This document shows positions 16,131 to 25,489 of a stretch of DNA of 64,000 nt, in pieces; position 1 is the first letter of the stretch, and each line of letters starts with the position of its first letter. The stretch lies in the NCBI GenBank assembly GCA_002364005.1, contig DEXG01000034.1, positions 1-64,000 of the forward strand, given 5' to 3'. A program made the translations under genes and the position numbers. Below the pieces are notes generated by a model. The model worked only from the letters and a program-made list of their open reading frames with translations. It was not told where the DNA came from and ran no database searches. The stretch is from Phycisphaerales bacterium UBA3190. Lineage in GTDB: Bacteria > Planctomycetota > Phycisphaerae > Phycisphaerales > UBA1924.

Positions 16131-17171
16131 ATGCCGCGTAGACCCAACGAACCATTCCCCGAGGACCTGAGCGAGCTTGACGGCGTCGAGAAGGCGGCGA
16201 TCCTGCTGCTGGCTGTGGGGCCGGACTGCGCCACGGGCGTGCTCAAGCACATGCCCGCCGAGCGTGTCGAGGAGGTCACCCGCATGCTCGCGGGCTTGGG
16301 GCGTGTGCCCGACACGGTACAGAATAAGGTCGTCGAGGAGTTCTACAGCATCTCGATCGCGACGCAGTATGCCAATGAAGGGTCGCTTTCGTACGCGAAG
16401 ATGCTGCTGCAGAACTCGCTGGACCCGACCACCGCCGATCGCCTGCTTTCGCAGATCCAGACGCAGGTGCAGAAGACGCCGTTCAGCTTCCTGCAGCGTG
16501 CCGAGAGCGACAACCTGCTGACCTTTATTCAGGACGAGCACCCGCAGACGATTGCGCTGATTTTGTGTCATCTGTCGCACCACAAGGCATCGGAGATCCT
16601 CAGCGGTCTGGCGATGGAGAAGCAGCTTGAGGTGATCAAGCGCATCGCGAACATGGAGCAGACCAACCCCGAGGTGATCCGGGAAGTCGAACGCGGGCTC
16701 GAATCGCGTCTGAGCAATATGCTGATGCAGAGCATGGAAAAGGCGGGCGGCGTCCCGACCGTCTCGGAGATCCTCAACCTCACCGATCGCGCGACAGAGA
16801 AGACGATCATGGAGGGGCTCGAGTCGGACGATCCGGACCTGGTCGAAGAAATCCGTCGTTTGATGTTCGTCTTCGAGGACATCAAGCTCGTCAACGACAA
16901 GGGCATCCAGGCGGTGCTCAAGGAGGTCGAGAACGACGAGCTTTCGTTGGCACTCAAGACCGCCAGCGAGCAGCTGCAGCAGAAGATCTTCACCAACATG
17001 TCCGAACGCGCAGCGTCGATGGTCAAGGAAGACATGGAATACATGGGCCCGGTGCGGGTCTCGGATGTCGAGTCGGCGCAGCAACGCATCGTGGACATCG
17101 TTCGACGCCTCGAGGAATCGGGCGATCTCATGATCGAGGGTCGCGGCGGCGACTCGGAGATGATTGTCTAA
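16131..17171 (+). CDS. fliG: Flagellar motor switch protein FliG
   Basis: 346 residues, full length. It has the N-terminal FliF-binding domain (EKAAILLLAVGP), the middle domain EHPQ motif in QDEHPQTIALILCHLS, and the C-terminal torque helix with charged residues around VFEDIKLVNDKGIQAVLKEV and RVSDVESAQQ. It transmits stator force to the MS ring and in other bacteria binds FliM through EHPQ; fliM itself is not in this cluster. Intact. Confidence 0.96.
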   Translation: MPRRPNEPFPEDLSELDGVEKAAILLLAVGPDCATGVLKHMPAERVEEVTRMLAGLGRVPDTVQNKVVEEFYSISIATQYANEGSLSYAKMLLQNSLDPTTADRLLSQIQTQVQKTPFSFLQRAESDNLLTFIQDEHPQTIALILCHLSHHKASEILSGLAMEKQLEVIKRIANMEQTNPEVIREVERGLESRLSNMLMQSMEKAGGVPTVSEILNLTDRATEKTIMEGLESDDPDLVEEIRRLMFVFEDIKLVNDKGIQAVLKEVENDELSLALKTASEQLQQKIFTNMSERAASMVKEDMEYMGPVRVSDVESAQQRIVDIVRRLEESGDLMIEGRGGDSEMIV

Positions 17172-17207
17172 GCAGGCCGCGTGCAGTAAGCGGCAGGAGT
17201 CGTACCG

Positions 17208-18008
17208 ATGGGGATGATCAGACGCGCCGATCTCGAAGGGCACACGCAGAACGCGTATGTCATGGATCTGGGCGATCTCGAAAAGCGGGGCAACTCGCTG
17301 GTCGACGCGGCCAATGCCAAGGCAACGCAGATCATCGAGGATGCGTTGAAGGAACGCGATCGTTTGATCAGCACCGCCAGCGAAGAGGGCCACGAGCAGG
17401 GGTTGGCTCAGGGGCTTGAGCAGGGGCTCGAAAAGGGGCGTGCCGAGGGTCTCGAGGAAGCGCGTGAAGCGCATCGACAGAAGCTTGAGCAGCTCGAAAC
17501 GATCTGGGGTGATCAGCTGGCCCACTTTGAGCAGCAGCGGGATTCGATGCTTGAGGCGGCGCGGGTGCAGGTCGTGGAGCTGGCGGCCAAGATCGCCCAG
17601 CGCGTGGTTCGCCGCGTGGTGGAGTTGGATCCCGGCGTGGTGACGCGTGAGCTTGAATCGGTGCTCTCGACCATCACCGAACCGACCCGTCTGGTGATCA
17701 GCGTTCATCCCGATGATGCCGTGATGGTGAAGGAAGAACTCCCGCACCTGATCGAGCGATTCGCCTCGTGCGAGCACGCGCAGATCGTGACCGATCCGGC
17801 GCTCCCGCGCGGCTCGTGCATCGCCCGCACACCCGGCGGTGGGGTGGTTGACGCGTCGCTCAATGGCCAGATCGATCGCATCATCGATTCGCTCCTGCCA
17901 ACCGGGCATGTGCACGAGGGGGCGATGAAGCTGCCCGATCGTCCCGAATCGGACGCGACCGCTGAGCCGACCAGTGATCAGTCAGACGAGCAGGAAGACG
18001 CGGCGTGA
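17208..18008 (+). CDS. fliH: Flagellar export ATPase regulator FliH
   Basis: 266 residues. The Gly-rich heptad stretch GLAQGLEQGLEKGRAEGLEE (~65-85) is the classic FliH GxxxG region, followed by the FliI-binding domain (AAKIAQRVVRRVVELDPGVV). It forms a stator-like dimer holding the ATPase FliI at the export gate. AGGAG precedes ATG 17208. The acidic tail (QSDEQEDAA) overlaps the fliI start by four bases. Confidence 0.9.
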   Translation: MGMIRRADLEGHTQNAYVMDLGDLEKRGNSLVDAANAKATQIIEDALKERDRLISTASEEGHEQGLAQGLEQGLEKGRAEGLEEAREAHRQKLEQLETIWGDQLAHFEQQRDSMLEAARVQVVELAAKIAQRVVRRVVELDPGVVTRELESVLSTITEPTRLVISVHPDDAVMVKEELPHLIERFASCEHAQIVTDPALPRGSCIARTPGGGVVDASLNGQIDRIIDSLLPTGHVHEGAMKLPDRPESDATAEPTSDQSDEQEDAA

Positions 18009-19402
18009 ATCTCTTCGCTTCCGAGATCGAGACGCTGGGGAACCTGGAAACACGCGGCTTCACGGGGCGCGTGGCATCGGTTCGTGGGCTGACGCTGCTG
18101 GCGACCGATCTTCCGGTCCCGATCGGCTCGCTGGTTGAGATCGATGCGCCGATGTCAGGCGGGCTCGTTGCCGGCGAGGTGGTTGGCTTCGAGGGCAAGC
18201 ACACCATCATCATGCTGCTGGCAGACACAACAGGGATCATCCCTGGTGCCTCGGTGGCGCTCAAGCAGGTGTACCAGGCCGCGCCGGTCTCGCGGCGCAT
18301 GCTCGGGCGCGTGCTCAACGGGCTCGGGCAGCCGATCGATGATCTGGGACCGATCGGAGAGTGCGTGAATCGCCCGATCAATCCCGCGCCCATTGGGCCC
18401 ATGAAACGCAAACGCATCGACCAACCGCTGCGGACGGGCGTTCGGGCGATCGACCTGATGACCCCGCTCGGGCGCGGGCAGCGCATGGGCATCTTCGCAG
18501 GCCCGGGTGTAGGCAAATCGACCCTGCTGGGGCAGATCGCCCGCAACACCGATGCGGATGTGAATGTCATCGCCCTGATCGGCGAGCGTGGTCGAGAGGT
18601 TCTGGACTTCATCCACCATTCGCTCGGGCCCGAGGGGCTGGCGCGATCGGTGGTGGTCGTGGCCACGAGCGATGAATCGCCGTTGCTGCGGATCCGGGCG
18701 GCCAAGCTCGCGTGCACCGCGGCAGAGTACTTCCGGGATCAACGCGACGATGTGCTGCTGATGATGGATTCGGTGACCCGCTTTGCTCATGCCCAGCGTC
18801 AGGTGGGCCTGAGCGTGGGCGAACCGCCCGCGACCAAGGGGTACACGCCATCGGTGTTTTCTTCGCTGGCGACGCTGCTGGAGCGGGCGGGTTGCATCAA
18901 CCTTGGCAACGGCAGCGGCGGCTCGATCACGGGGCTCTACACCATCCTCGTTGAGGGTGATGACATGACCGAGCCGATCTCGGACGCAGCACGCGGCATC
19001 CTTGATGGGCACATCGTGCTGAGCCGCAAACTGGCCCAGAAGGGGCACTTCCCCGCGATCGATGTGCTCGATTCGGTCTCTCGTGTCGCGGGGGATGTGA
19101 GCGACAGCGGCCAGATCGCCGCACGCTTGCAGCTGACCAAGCTCATCGCCCAGTACCGCGAGATCGAGGACCTGCTGCAGATCGGCGCGTACGCGCCGGG
19201 TTCGAGCCCGGTTGCGGACACCGCGATTGATATGAACGAGGTCATAAGCGAGCTGCTGCAGCAGCGGACGAACGAACGCGGCCAGTTCGAGCCGGCCAAG
19301 AGCATGATGGTGAAGCTCGCGTTGCAGGCGGGCGAGATGATCCAGCAGCGCAAGGCGTTGATGGGGACGCAGCAGAACCAGCAGCAGGGCGTGGCCCGTT
19401 AA
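18005..19402 (+). CDS. fliI: Flagellum-specific ATPase FliI
   Basis: 465 residues, starting at a GTG that overlaps the fliH stop (GTGA). It has the F1-beta-like core with Walker A GPGVGKST (~166-173), the catalytic GERGREV, Walker B LLMMDSVTRFAHAQR and SITGLYTILVEGDD. It powers unfolding and entry of substrates into the flagellar type III gate together with FliH and FliJ. No missing residues are seen. Confidence 0.96.
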   Translation: MNLFASEIETLGNLETRGFTGRVASVRGLTLLATDLPVPIGSLVEIDAPMSGGLVAGEVVGFEGKHTIIMLLADTTGIIPGASVALKQVYQAAPVSRRMLGRVLNGLGQPIDDLGPIGECVNRPINPAPIGPMKRKRIDQPLRTGVRAIDLMTPLGRGQRMGIFAGPGVGKSTLLGQIARNTDADVNVIALIGERGREVLDFIHHSLGPEGLARSVVVVATSDESPLLRIRAAKLACTAAEYFRDQRDDVLLMMDSVTRFAHAQRQVGLSVGEPPATKGYTPSVFSSLATLLERAGCINLGNGSGGSITGLYTILVEGDDMTEPISDAARGILDGHIVLSRKLAQKGHFPAIDVLDSVSRVAGDVSDSGQIAARLQLTKLIAQYREIEDLLQIGAYAPGSSPVADTAIDMNEVISELLQQRTNERGQFEPAKSMMVKLALQAGEMIQQRKALMGTQQNQQQGVAR

Positions 19403-19431
19403 TCACCTAATCAGGGGAGTTCGAGAGCATC

Positions 19432-19893
19432 ATGGCCCGATTCGTCTTCAAGCTGCAGCCCGTGCTCGATCAGCGTGAGCGTGCTGAGCGTGACAAAATG
19501 CTGGTTGTCGCGGAGCTGGAGCGGGAGCGTTTGGCACTCGAATCGCGTATTCGTACCTGTCAACAGATGATGGGCGACGAGCGTCGCACGCTTGCCGAAG
19601 CGTTGAGCGGTGGCAATCGGGTCGATGTCCGAGCGGTCAAGCTCCAAGCGAGCGCTTCGCTCAAGCACAACTTCGATGCCCAGCGGGCGGTATTGGAACT
19701 CGCGGGCGTGTACAAGAAGCTTGAGGCGGCGCGTGGGGAGCTGGCTCAGGCATCGGCGAGCAAGAAGGCGGTCGAGATGCTGCGAGACCAGCAGCGCGAG
19801 GCCTTTGAGCGTGAGCAGGACATGCGTGAGACGCGTGAACTCGATGAGATGAGCGTGATGCGTCATACGCGCAGTAAGGGCTTTGTGGCATGA
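19432..19893 (+). CDS. fliJ: Flagellar export protein FliJ
   Basis: 153 residues, one long antiparallel coiled coil starting RFVFKLQPVLDQRERAE, typical of FliJ, the stalk that couples the FliI hexamer to FlhA. Identified by position and the family opening motif. GGGGAGT precedes the ATG. The stop overlaps the next ATG. Confidence 0.88.
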   Translation: MARFVFKLQPVLDQRERAERDKMLVVAELERERLALESRIRTCQQMMGDERRTLAEALSGGNRVDVRAVKLQASASLKHNFDAQRAVLELAGVYKKLEAARGELAQASASKKAVEMLRDQQREAFEREQDMRETRELDEMSVMRHTRSKGFVA

Positions 19894-20609
19894 AGAGTTT
19901 AAAGAAAGCAGTTCTGATCATTCTGGCGCTGAACCTGATCGCCATGCTCGTGGGCATGGGGTGGCTGATCTCCTCCGGGCGGGTGAGCAAGGACCGGGTG
20001 CTTGAACTCACCGAGTTGTTCGATGAGCCCGTCGTGATCGAGCAGGCACGCCTTGAAGCTGAACAGAAGGCCCAGGCCGAGGCGGAGGCCGCGAAACCAA
20101 GGGCGTTGCCCGAGCTGGCGCTCAACAGCGACGAACGCAACCTCGTGCGGGTTGAGATGACCCAGGTCGATATCGCCCGTTTGGAGCGCATGCGGCGCGA
20201 GGTCCAGGACCTGCAAGAGATCCTGCGCAAGGAGCGCAAGAGCATCGCCAGTGAGCGGGATGTGCTCGATGAGGAACGCGCGGCCTTCGATGCCATGCGT
20301 CAGCGACTCGCCGAACTCGAGGGTGGCAAACAGTTTAAGAAGGCCTTGGCGACGCTGACCACCATGTCTGCCAAGGACGCGACAACGCTCCTCTCGACGC
20401 TGCTCGGGCTCGAAACGAACCTCGCAGATCCTCGCACCGGCAAGTATGAAGAGGTCGTCTCGTACCTGAGCGCGATGGACGAGCGTGCCCGCAGCGCGAT
20501 CATGACCGAGTTCATCAAGGCGGGCGAGGAACAGTTGGCAGCAGATTTGCTTGAATCCGTTCGGCTGCGTGGTCTTGAGACCACGACCGCCAGCGGAAAC
20601 ACACCATGA
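19890..20609 (+). CDS. MotE-like flagellar protein (MgtE-N-like)
   Basis: 239 residues: N-terminal transmembrane helix (AVLIILALNLIAMLVGMGWL), a long charged coiled coil (~100-145), and a C-terminal helical domain (ALATLTTMSAKDATTLLSTL, VVSYLSAMDERARSAIMTEF) of the MgtE-N/FliG-like superhelix type. This layout matches MotE, a periplasmic motility protein encoded between fliJ and fliK-type genes in several phyla. It overlaps fliJ (ATGA) and fliK (ATGA). The family call is moderately sure; the function here is inferred. Confidence 0.7.
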   Translation: MKSLKKAVLIILALNLIAMLVGMGWLISSGRVSKDRVLELTELFDEPVVIEQARLEAEQKAQAEAEAAKPRALPELALNSDERNLVRVEMTQVDIARLERMRREVQDLQEILRKERKSIASERDVLDEERAAFDAMRQRLAELEGGKQFKKALATLTTMSAKDATTLLSTLLGLETNLADPRTGKYEEVVSYLSAMDERARSAIMTEFIKAGEEQLAADLLESVRLRGLETTTASGNTP

Positions 20610-22171
20610 GCAATGCCAGCAGCACGATTCAAAGCGACAATCTGAGTTCACAGTCTACGAAGGCGACCCTCGGGAGTACGCAGTCTTTGCGCACAACCGG
20701 GCCAACCTTTGCGCCCGACTTTGCGCAGGTCTTGCAGGCCTTCGATTCGTCTGACCAGGATCAGGGGCTGGTGGACGATGCCGATTCGGTGCGTGATCCC
20801 GCTGCGCGTGAAGATGAGGTGGAGACGACGGCCGATGATGCCGACGAATCAGCGGAAGCCGGCGAAGCATCGGCACAGGATGGGCACGCGTCAGGCGCTG
20901 ATGGCGATGAGGCCGAGCAGCCCATCGATGCATCCGAGTCCGATGCCAAGCCCGTCAAGTCGAGCGACGGTGCGCAGGGGGCAGAGGGCACCGCGGCGAC
21001 AGCCGATGCTTCTGCGGCAAACAACACAGTGTCTGGGCAGGCGGGCGATCAGGTTGAAATCAAGGAAGCCGCCCATCTGGATCTGCTGATCAACCGGGGT
21101 GATCTGGCGAAGCTGAGCATGCGTGGGCTGGTGCAGTCCATGCGGGCGCAATCCAGCCCCGACCTGACCACGATCTCGGTGCAGACGCGTTTGGGCCAAG
21201 CCCCGCAAGCGGAGTCGAACACATCGGCGCAGGACCTTCCCGCGACGCCCAAGCCCGAGGGCAACATGCCCGAGGTCACGCCTCCGGCGCAGGATCGGTC
21301 GGGGAATGCGTTGAATGATTCATCGGGTTCCCTGAGCGATAGTGTGCCCGAGTCGCCGCGGACCGGGGGGGAAGCGGCAACGAATATTCCCAGTGCTGCG
21401 AAGAGCACGCCCACACCCGCCGAAGAACCGATCCTGAAGGATCAGGCACGCACCGATGTGCAGCAGACCCGCAGCGCTCGGGCTGATGCGAGTGCGGTGG
21501 TGCAGTCCAACGCGAAGGTGGACCTCGAACGCATCGCTTCGTTGCAGGCGACGGGGGCGGGGCCTCAGGCCAAGCGGGTCGAGGGGGCGTTGACCAGCCG
21601 CGCGATCAGTGGTGTTGATGCGGGCGGGGATGCATCAAACCTCAAGGGCACCCAGACCAACGCCCAGCGTCTTGCGGGCTCGACGAACGACTCAGGCGAT
21701 CAGCGGGCCTCGATCCTGTCGCAGGTCCAGCGCGGGCTGGCGCAGCTGATGCGATCGAGCAAGGGCGACATGACGATCCGGCTCACGCCCGGGCACCTCG
21801 GCGATCTCCGCATTCAGATGAAGCAGGACGGGGATCGCATATCGCTTCGTCTTACCGCGGGCAACGAGCAGGCGAGGGATCTGCTCAGCAGCGGGAGCAA
21901 GGAACTGATGCACACCCTGGAGTCCAAGGGGATCACGGTCGAACGCGTGCAGATTGATGTGCAGGGCTCCGGCTCGAACGACGCCAGCGGTGAGGCATCG
22001 GATTTCAACCAATCGACCAGCGGCGATCAGGAACAGGGCCATGCGTCCGACGGCCGCACGCCCAACGAGGGACGCGATGATGTGGTCCCGCTTGAGTTTG
22101 ATCCGGTGGACCCGGGCCAAGCAGAACCTGAAACGATTTGGACCGAACTCGGACTTGACGCAATCGCCTGA
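20606..22171 (+). CDS. fliK: Flagellar hook-length control protein FliK
   Basis: 521 residues. The first ~370 are low complexity, rich in Ala, Asp, Ser and Gln, as expected for the molecular-ruler part. The conserved C-terminal Flg_hook domain reads GDMTIRLTPGHLGDLRIQM, RDLLSSGSKELMHTLESKG and VERVQIDVQG. FliK is exported during hook assembly and switches FlhB specificity when the hook reaches full length. It starts in the stop of the preceding gene. The ruler is long, but the hook length is not predictable from sequence. Confidence 0.9.
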   Translation: MSNASSTIQSDNLSSQSTKATLGSTQSLRTTGPTFAPDFAQVLQAFDSSDQDQGLVDDADSVRDPAAREDEVETTADDADESAEAGEASAQDGHASGADGDEAEQPIDASESDAKPVKSSDGAQGAEGTAATADASAANNTVSGQAGDQVEIKEAAHLDLLINRGDLAKLSMRGLVQSMRAQSSPDLTTISVQTRLGQAPQAESNTSAQDLPATPKPEGNMPEVTPPAQDRSGNALNDSSGSLSDSVPESPRTGGEAATNIPSAAKSTPTPAEEPILKDQARTDVQQTRSARADASAVVQSNAKVDLERIASLQATGAGPQAKRVEGALTSRAISGVDAGGDASNLKGTQTNAQRLAGSTNDSGDQRASILSQVQRGLAQLMRSSKGDMTIRLTPGHLGDLRIQMKQDGDRISLRLTAGNEQARDLLSSGSKELMHTLESKGITVERVQIDVQGSGSNDASGEASDFNQSTSGDQEQGHASDGRTPNEGRDDVVPLEFDPVDPGQAEPETIWTELGLDAIA

Positions 22172-22191
22172 TTGAACATGAGGAGCACCCG

Positions 22192-22797
22192 ATGAGTGCG
22201 ATCGATTCGCTGGGATCACTCAGCAACCCAACATCTTCGACCGATGCGTTCAGTGCGCTCAGCAGCGGGGAGTTTCTGGAGATCATCTTCACGGAGCTGA
22301 CGAACCAGGACCCGCTCGAGCCCAACGACACGCAGTCGATGCTCAACCAGCTCTCGACGCTGCGTTCGATCGAGTCTGACACGCAGATGGTCGATTCGCT
22401 CTCGCAGCTGGTGACGCAGAGCGAGTTCGCCGCGGCCTCATCGCTGATCGGCTCGCTGGTCTCGGGCATCTCGCTTGATAACCGGCGTGTCGCGGATCTC
22501 GTGGTCTCGGTCTCGATGACGCAGGATGGCCCGGTGCTGAACCTGTTCGATGGCTCACGCATGTTCTTCAACAATGTCGATGAGATCGTCGGCCCGATTG
22601 ATAGCCCCGATCCCGATGACGGGGATCCGCCGATCGATAACGACGATGATGACCCGGATGATGGCGATCCGCCGATCGACGGGAACATCCCGACGCCGAA
22701 CCTTGGTGATATCGATCCGGGTACTGTTGATCCCGGCCAGGTCCCCGGCGGCAACACGGTTGATCCGTTGCAGATCCTGATGAGTAATGATGTCTGA
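22192..22797 (+). CDS. flgD: Hook-capping scaffold FlgD, short form with acidic repeat tail
   Basis: 201 residues. The N-terminal export and polymerisation region FLEIIFTELTNQDPLEPNDT and the following helix (STLRSIESDTQMVDSLSQLV) are diagnostic for FlgD. A short beta segment (VADLVVSVSMTQDGPVLNLF) replaces the full two-domain Ig/tudor cap of enteric FlgD. The C-terminal ~60 residues contain two copies of DPDDGDPPID separated by an Asp-rich linker, then Gly/Pro-rich sequence. AGGAG lies before the ATG. The acidic repeats are unusual and may bind Ca. Confidence 0.88.
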   Translation: MSAIDSLGSLSNPTSSTDAFSALSSGEFLEIIFTELTNQDPLEPNDTQSMLNQLSTLRSIESDTQMVDSLSQLVTQSEFAAASSLIGSLVSGISLDNRRVADLVVSVSMTQDGPVLNLFDGSRMFFNNVDEIVGPIDSPDPDDGDPPIDNDDDDPDDGDPPIDGNIPTPNLGDIDPGTVDPGQVPGGNTVDPLQILMSNDV

Positions 22798-22812
22798 CCG
22801 GCACGGTGCAAC

Positions 22813-23313
22813 TTGAATCCGACGCAGACTCATCTGTTGCGTTCTCTGGCCAGCGGTGTGCGGCCGGTCGATCTCGGTGAGCCCACGCTGGGCGGCGAGG
22901 ACCGCTTCGATGGCATGCTGCAGAGCGCCATCGATGGGCGGGCGCAGAGCGAGGTCGGGATCACGCTTGCGCCATCGATCTCGGGCATGTTCGACTTCCA
23001 TCAGCGAGAACTGATATCGCGGGCGGTCGATGTCGCGGCGGCGTCGGGCAGTGAGAACGCGCTGATTCTGCACGACACGCACGCGATGCGCGTCGATGTG
23101 CGCAATCGTGTCGTATCCGACGCGCCAGAGCTGCTCATCGACCAGATTGTCACGGGCATCGACTCGTTTGTGCTCACGCAGCTGCCTGGGAATGAAGAAG
23201 AATCGGATGATGTCGTGCCTCCCGAGCTGGGGGTGGTGCTTCCGGCACGCGTTGTGCGAAACGCTTCTCTCGTGAGCACGCTCGCACAAGCGGGTGAGGC
23301 GCACCAGCAGTGA
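22813..23313 (+). CDS. Small flagellar-operon protein (TIGR02530-like)
   Basis: 166 residues if the TTG at 22813 is used; no clear ribosome binding site, so the start is uncertain. The central stretch FHQRELISRAVDVAAASGSE followed by NALILHDTHAMRVDVRNRVV resembles the TIGR02530 'flagellar operon protein' that lies between flgD and flgE in Bacillus and other phyla, the same position as here. Its role is not established; a link to hook assembly is inferred from context. It ends inside the leader of flgE. Confidence 0.65.
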   Translation: MNPTQTHLLRSLASGVRPVDLGEPTLGGEDRFDGMLQSAIDGRAQSEVGITLAPSISGMFDFHQRELISRAVDVAAASGSENALILHDTHAMRVDVRNRVVSDAPELLIDQIVTGIDSFVLTQLPGNEEESDDVVPPELGVVLPARVVRNASLVSTLAQAGEAHQQ

Positions 23314-23368
23314 ACACCGTGCCGGGGCAGGACGCATCGCCCTCGGTTTGATCATGGAAGGATTCTTG

Positions 23369-25114
23369 ATGGCTCTTACCAGCGCTCTCTTTACCGGGCT
23401 CAGCGGGCTCAACGCTCAATCTGCAAGACTCGATGTCATCGGTAACAATGTCGCCAATGTCAACACCACCGCGTTCAAGAGTTCACGCATGCTCTTTGAA
23501 TCGCTGTTCTCCCAGAACCTTGGCTTCGGTACCAGCCCCAGTGATATCCGGGGCGGTGTGAACCCCACGCAGATCGGGAACGGTGTGGGCATCGCCGGGA
23601 TCCAGCGCGACTTTAGTGCTTCGAGTTTTAACGGCACGGGCGACCTGCGCGATCTGGCGATCGATGGCAGCGGGTTCTTCCTTGTCGAGAGTGGGGGCGC
23701 GAACTTCTACACGCGGGCCGGCGCGTTCCGCCCGGACTCGAACGACAATCTCTCGACCATCTCGGGCGAGAAGCTGCTGGGCTATGCCGTCGACGATGAT
23801 TTCAACATCCTGACGGGGCAGCTGGTACCCATCAACATCCCGGTGGGCAAGCAGTCGATCGCGGAGGCGACGAGCAACATCGCGCTGGTGGGGAACCTCA
23901 ACAAAGACGGCGACCTCCCGACGCAGGGTTCCATCATCAATATCCTCGGCACCGCGACGGCGGGGCTCTCAACCACCGGCGGCGCGTTCATCGATTCGAC
24001 CACGCTGCTGACCGCGGTCGAGGATCCGGACCTGCCCGGCTCGGGCACCTCGGCGTTCAGCGTCGGACAGACGATCAGTCTGCGTGGGACCAACGGCGCG
24101 TCGAGGGGCGGGACAGATCTGCCCGACGAGGAGCTGCTGATCGAGGCGGGGACCACGGTCCAGGACTTCATGGACTTCCTGGCGACCAGCATCGGGATCC
24201 AGTCCACAGGGAGTGCCAACCCCGATGGGAACACCCCGGGCGTCACGGTTGACAATACGACGGGCACCATCACCATCGTTGGGAACATCGGCGAGGTCAA
24301 CGACCTCGACATCGCCAACGGGGACATCGAGCTGCTCGATACCGACGGCACATCCTTGGGTGCCCCGTTCGTCACCGACAAGACCGCCTCGGCGGACGGC
24401 GAGAGCGTGCGGACCACGATCGTCGGGTACGACTCGCTCGGTGCGGAGGTCACCGCCAATATCACGATGGTGCTCGATTCGACCCCCGACGCGGGTCCGG
24501 TCTGGCGATACTTTATCGATTCAGAGGACGACGCGGGTGAAGGGATGGCCCTGACCACCGGGACCCTGCAGTTCGACAACAATGGTCAGCCCGACCCCGA
24601 CAACGCGGAGATCTCGCTGACGATCGACCGCAGCGATAGCGGGGCCGACCCGCTGCTGAGCTGGACCATCCAGCTGCAATCGGACCGGGGGACCACGACA
24701 TCGTTGGCCGCCTCGCCCTCAAGCATGGTGGGGCTGACGATCGATGGTCTGCCGCCCGGGACACTCGAGTCGTTCGCCGCCGGTGAGGACGGCGTGATCT
24801 TCGGCCGCTTCTCCAATGGCGCGGTCAAGACGATGGGCCAGGTGGTGCTGGCGAACTTCACCAACCCGGCGGGGTTGATCGATGAGGGCGGGAACCTGTT
24901 CTCGACGGGACCCAACTCGGGGCCCGCCTCGATCACGGCACCGGGGACCCTGGGAACGGGCGTGCTGGTCTCCGGCGCGTTGGAGCAGTCCAATGTCGAC
25001 CTGGGCGAAGAGTTCACACAAATGATCCTGACCTCAACGGGCTACTCGGCATCCTCGCGTGTGATCCGGACCGCCGACGAGCTGATGCAGCAGCTGCTGG
25101 TCTTGGGCCGATAA
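23369..25114 (+). CDS. flgE: Flagellar hook protein FlgE
   Basis: 581 residues from ATG 23369, with GGAAGGA seven bases upstream; a longer frame from 23294 lacks the family N-terminus. The start ALTSALFTGLSGLNAQSARL, with NNVANVNTTAFKSSR, and the C-terminus GEEFTQMILTSTGYSASSRV are the hook/rod signatures. The variable middle (~250 residues longer than minimal hooks) has many Asp-Gly turns and probably forms outer domains on the hook surface. Exported and polymerised under the FlgD cap. Confidence 0.94.
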   Translation: MALTSALFTGLSGLNAQSARLDVIGNNVANVNTTAFKSSRMLFESLFSQNLGFGTSPSDIRGGVNPTQIGNGVGIAGIQRDFSASSFNGTGDLRDLAIDGSGFFLVESGGANFYTRAGAFRPDSNDNLSTISGEKLLGYAVDDDFNILTGQLVPINIPVGKQSIAEATSNIALVGNLNKDGDLPTQGSIINILGTATAGLSTTGGAFIDSTTLLTAVEDPDLPGSGTSAFSVGQTISLRGTNGASRGGTDLPDEELLIEAGTTVQDFMDFLATSIGIQSTGSANPDGNTPGVTVDNTTGTITIVGNIGEVNDLDIANGDIELLDTDGTSLGAPFVTDKTASADGESVRTTIVGYDSLGAEVTANITMVLDSTPDAGPVWRYFIDSEDDAGEGMALTTGTLQFDNNGQPDPDNAEISLTIDRSDSGADPLLSWTIQLQSDRGTTTSLAASPSSMVGLTIDGLPPGTLESFAAGEDGVIFGRFSNGAVKTMGQVVLANFTNPAGLIDEGGNLFSTGPNSGPASITAPGTLGTGVLVSGALEQSNVDLGEEFTQMILTSTGYSASSRVIRTADELMQQLLVLGR

Positions 25115-25147
25115 TGTTGACGAACCCGAGGCGTTGAAGGAGCCCCG

Positions 25148-25345
25148 ATGATCTCTGTGACTCGACTCAACGGGCAGCAGTTCGTGCTCAATGCCGATCT
25201 GATCCGGACGATTGAGGAGAACCCGGACACGATCGTGACGCTGATCAGCGGCGAGCACCTCGTCGTGCGCGAGCCCAGCAAGGAGATCGTGCGACGGGTG
25301 ATCGAGTACAATCGGCACCTGCGCCGGCTCAGCACCCCGGCCTGA
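25148..25345 (+). CDS. flbD: FlbD/SwrD family flagellar protein
   Basis: 65 residues: MISVTRLNGQQFVLNADLIR, then TIEENPDTIVTLISGEHLVV, the complete conserved core of the short FlbD (SwrD) family found beside motAB in many phyla. SwrD raises motor power in Bacillus; a similar effect on stators is inferred here because motA follows. It is unrelated to the Caulobacter regulator of the same name. AAGGAG precedes the ATG. Confidence 0.9.
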   Translation: MISVTRLNGQQFVLNADLIRTIEENPDTIVTLISGEHLVVREPSKEIVRRVIEYNRHLRRLSTPA

Positions 25346-25489
25346 GTTGTCAACTAGGTCTGATAATCGACGAAGCTCATTTGAATGAGACGAAACACCC
25401 CTTGTGCATCAAGCGTGGGGGGTGCGTTGTCGATAGCCACTCTGTGTGTCGGTCGCTCGGATGCTACTCCCGACACACGGAGGATCCTG

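Noticed and set aside
15744..17915. Long minus-strand open frame opposite fliF-fliH
   Set aside because: It lies antisense to three clearly homologous flagellar genes and has no family resemblance; GC-rich codon use opens such frames by chance. The same applies to minus-strand frames at 32837-34813 and 49075-50949.
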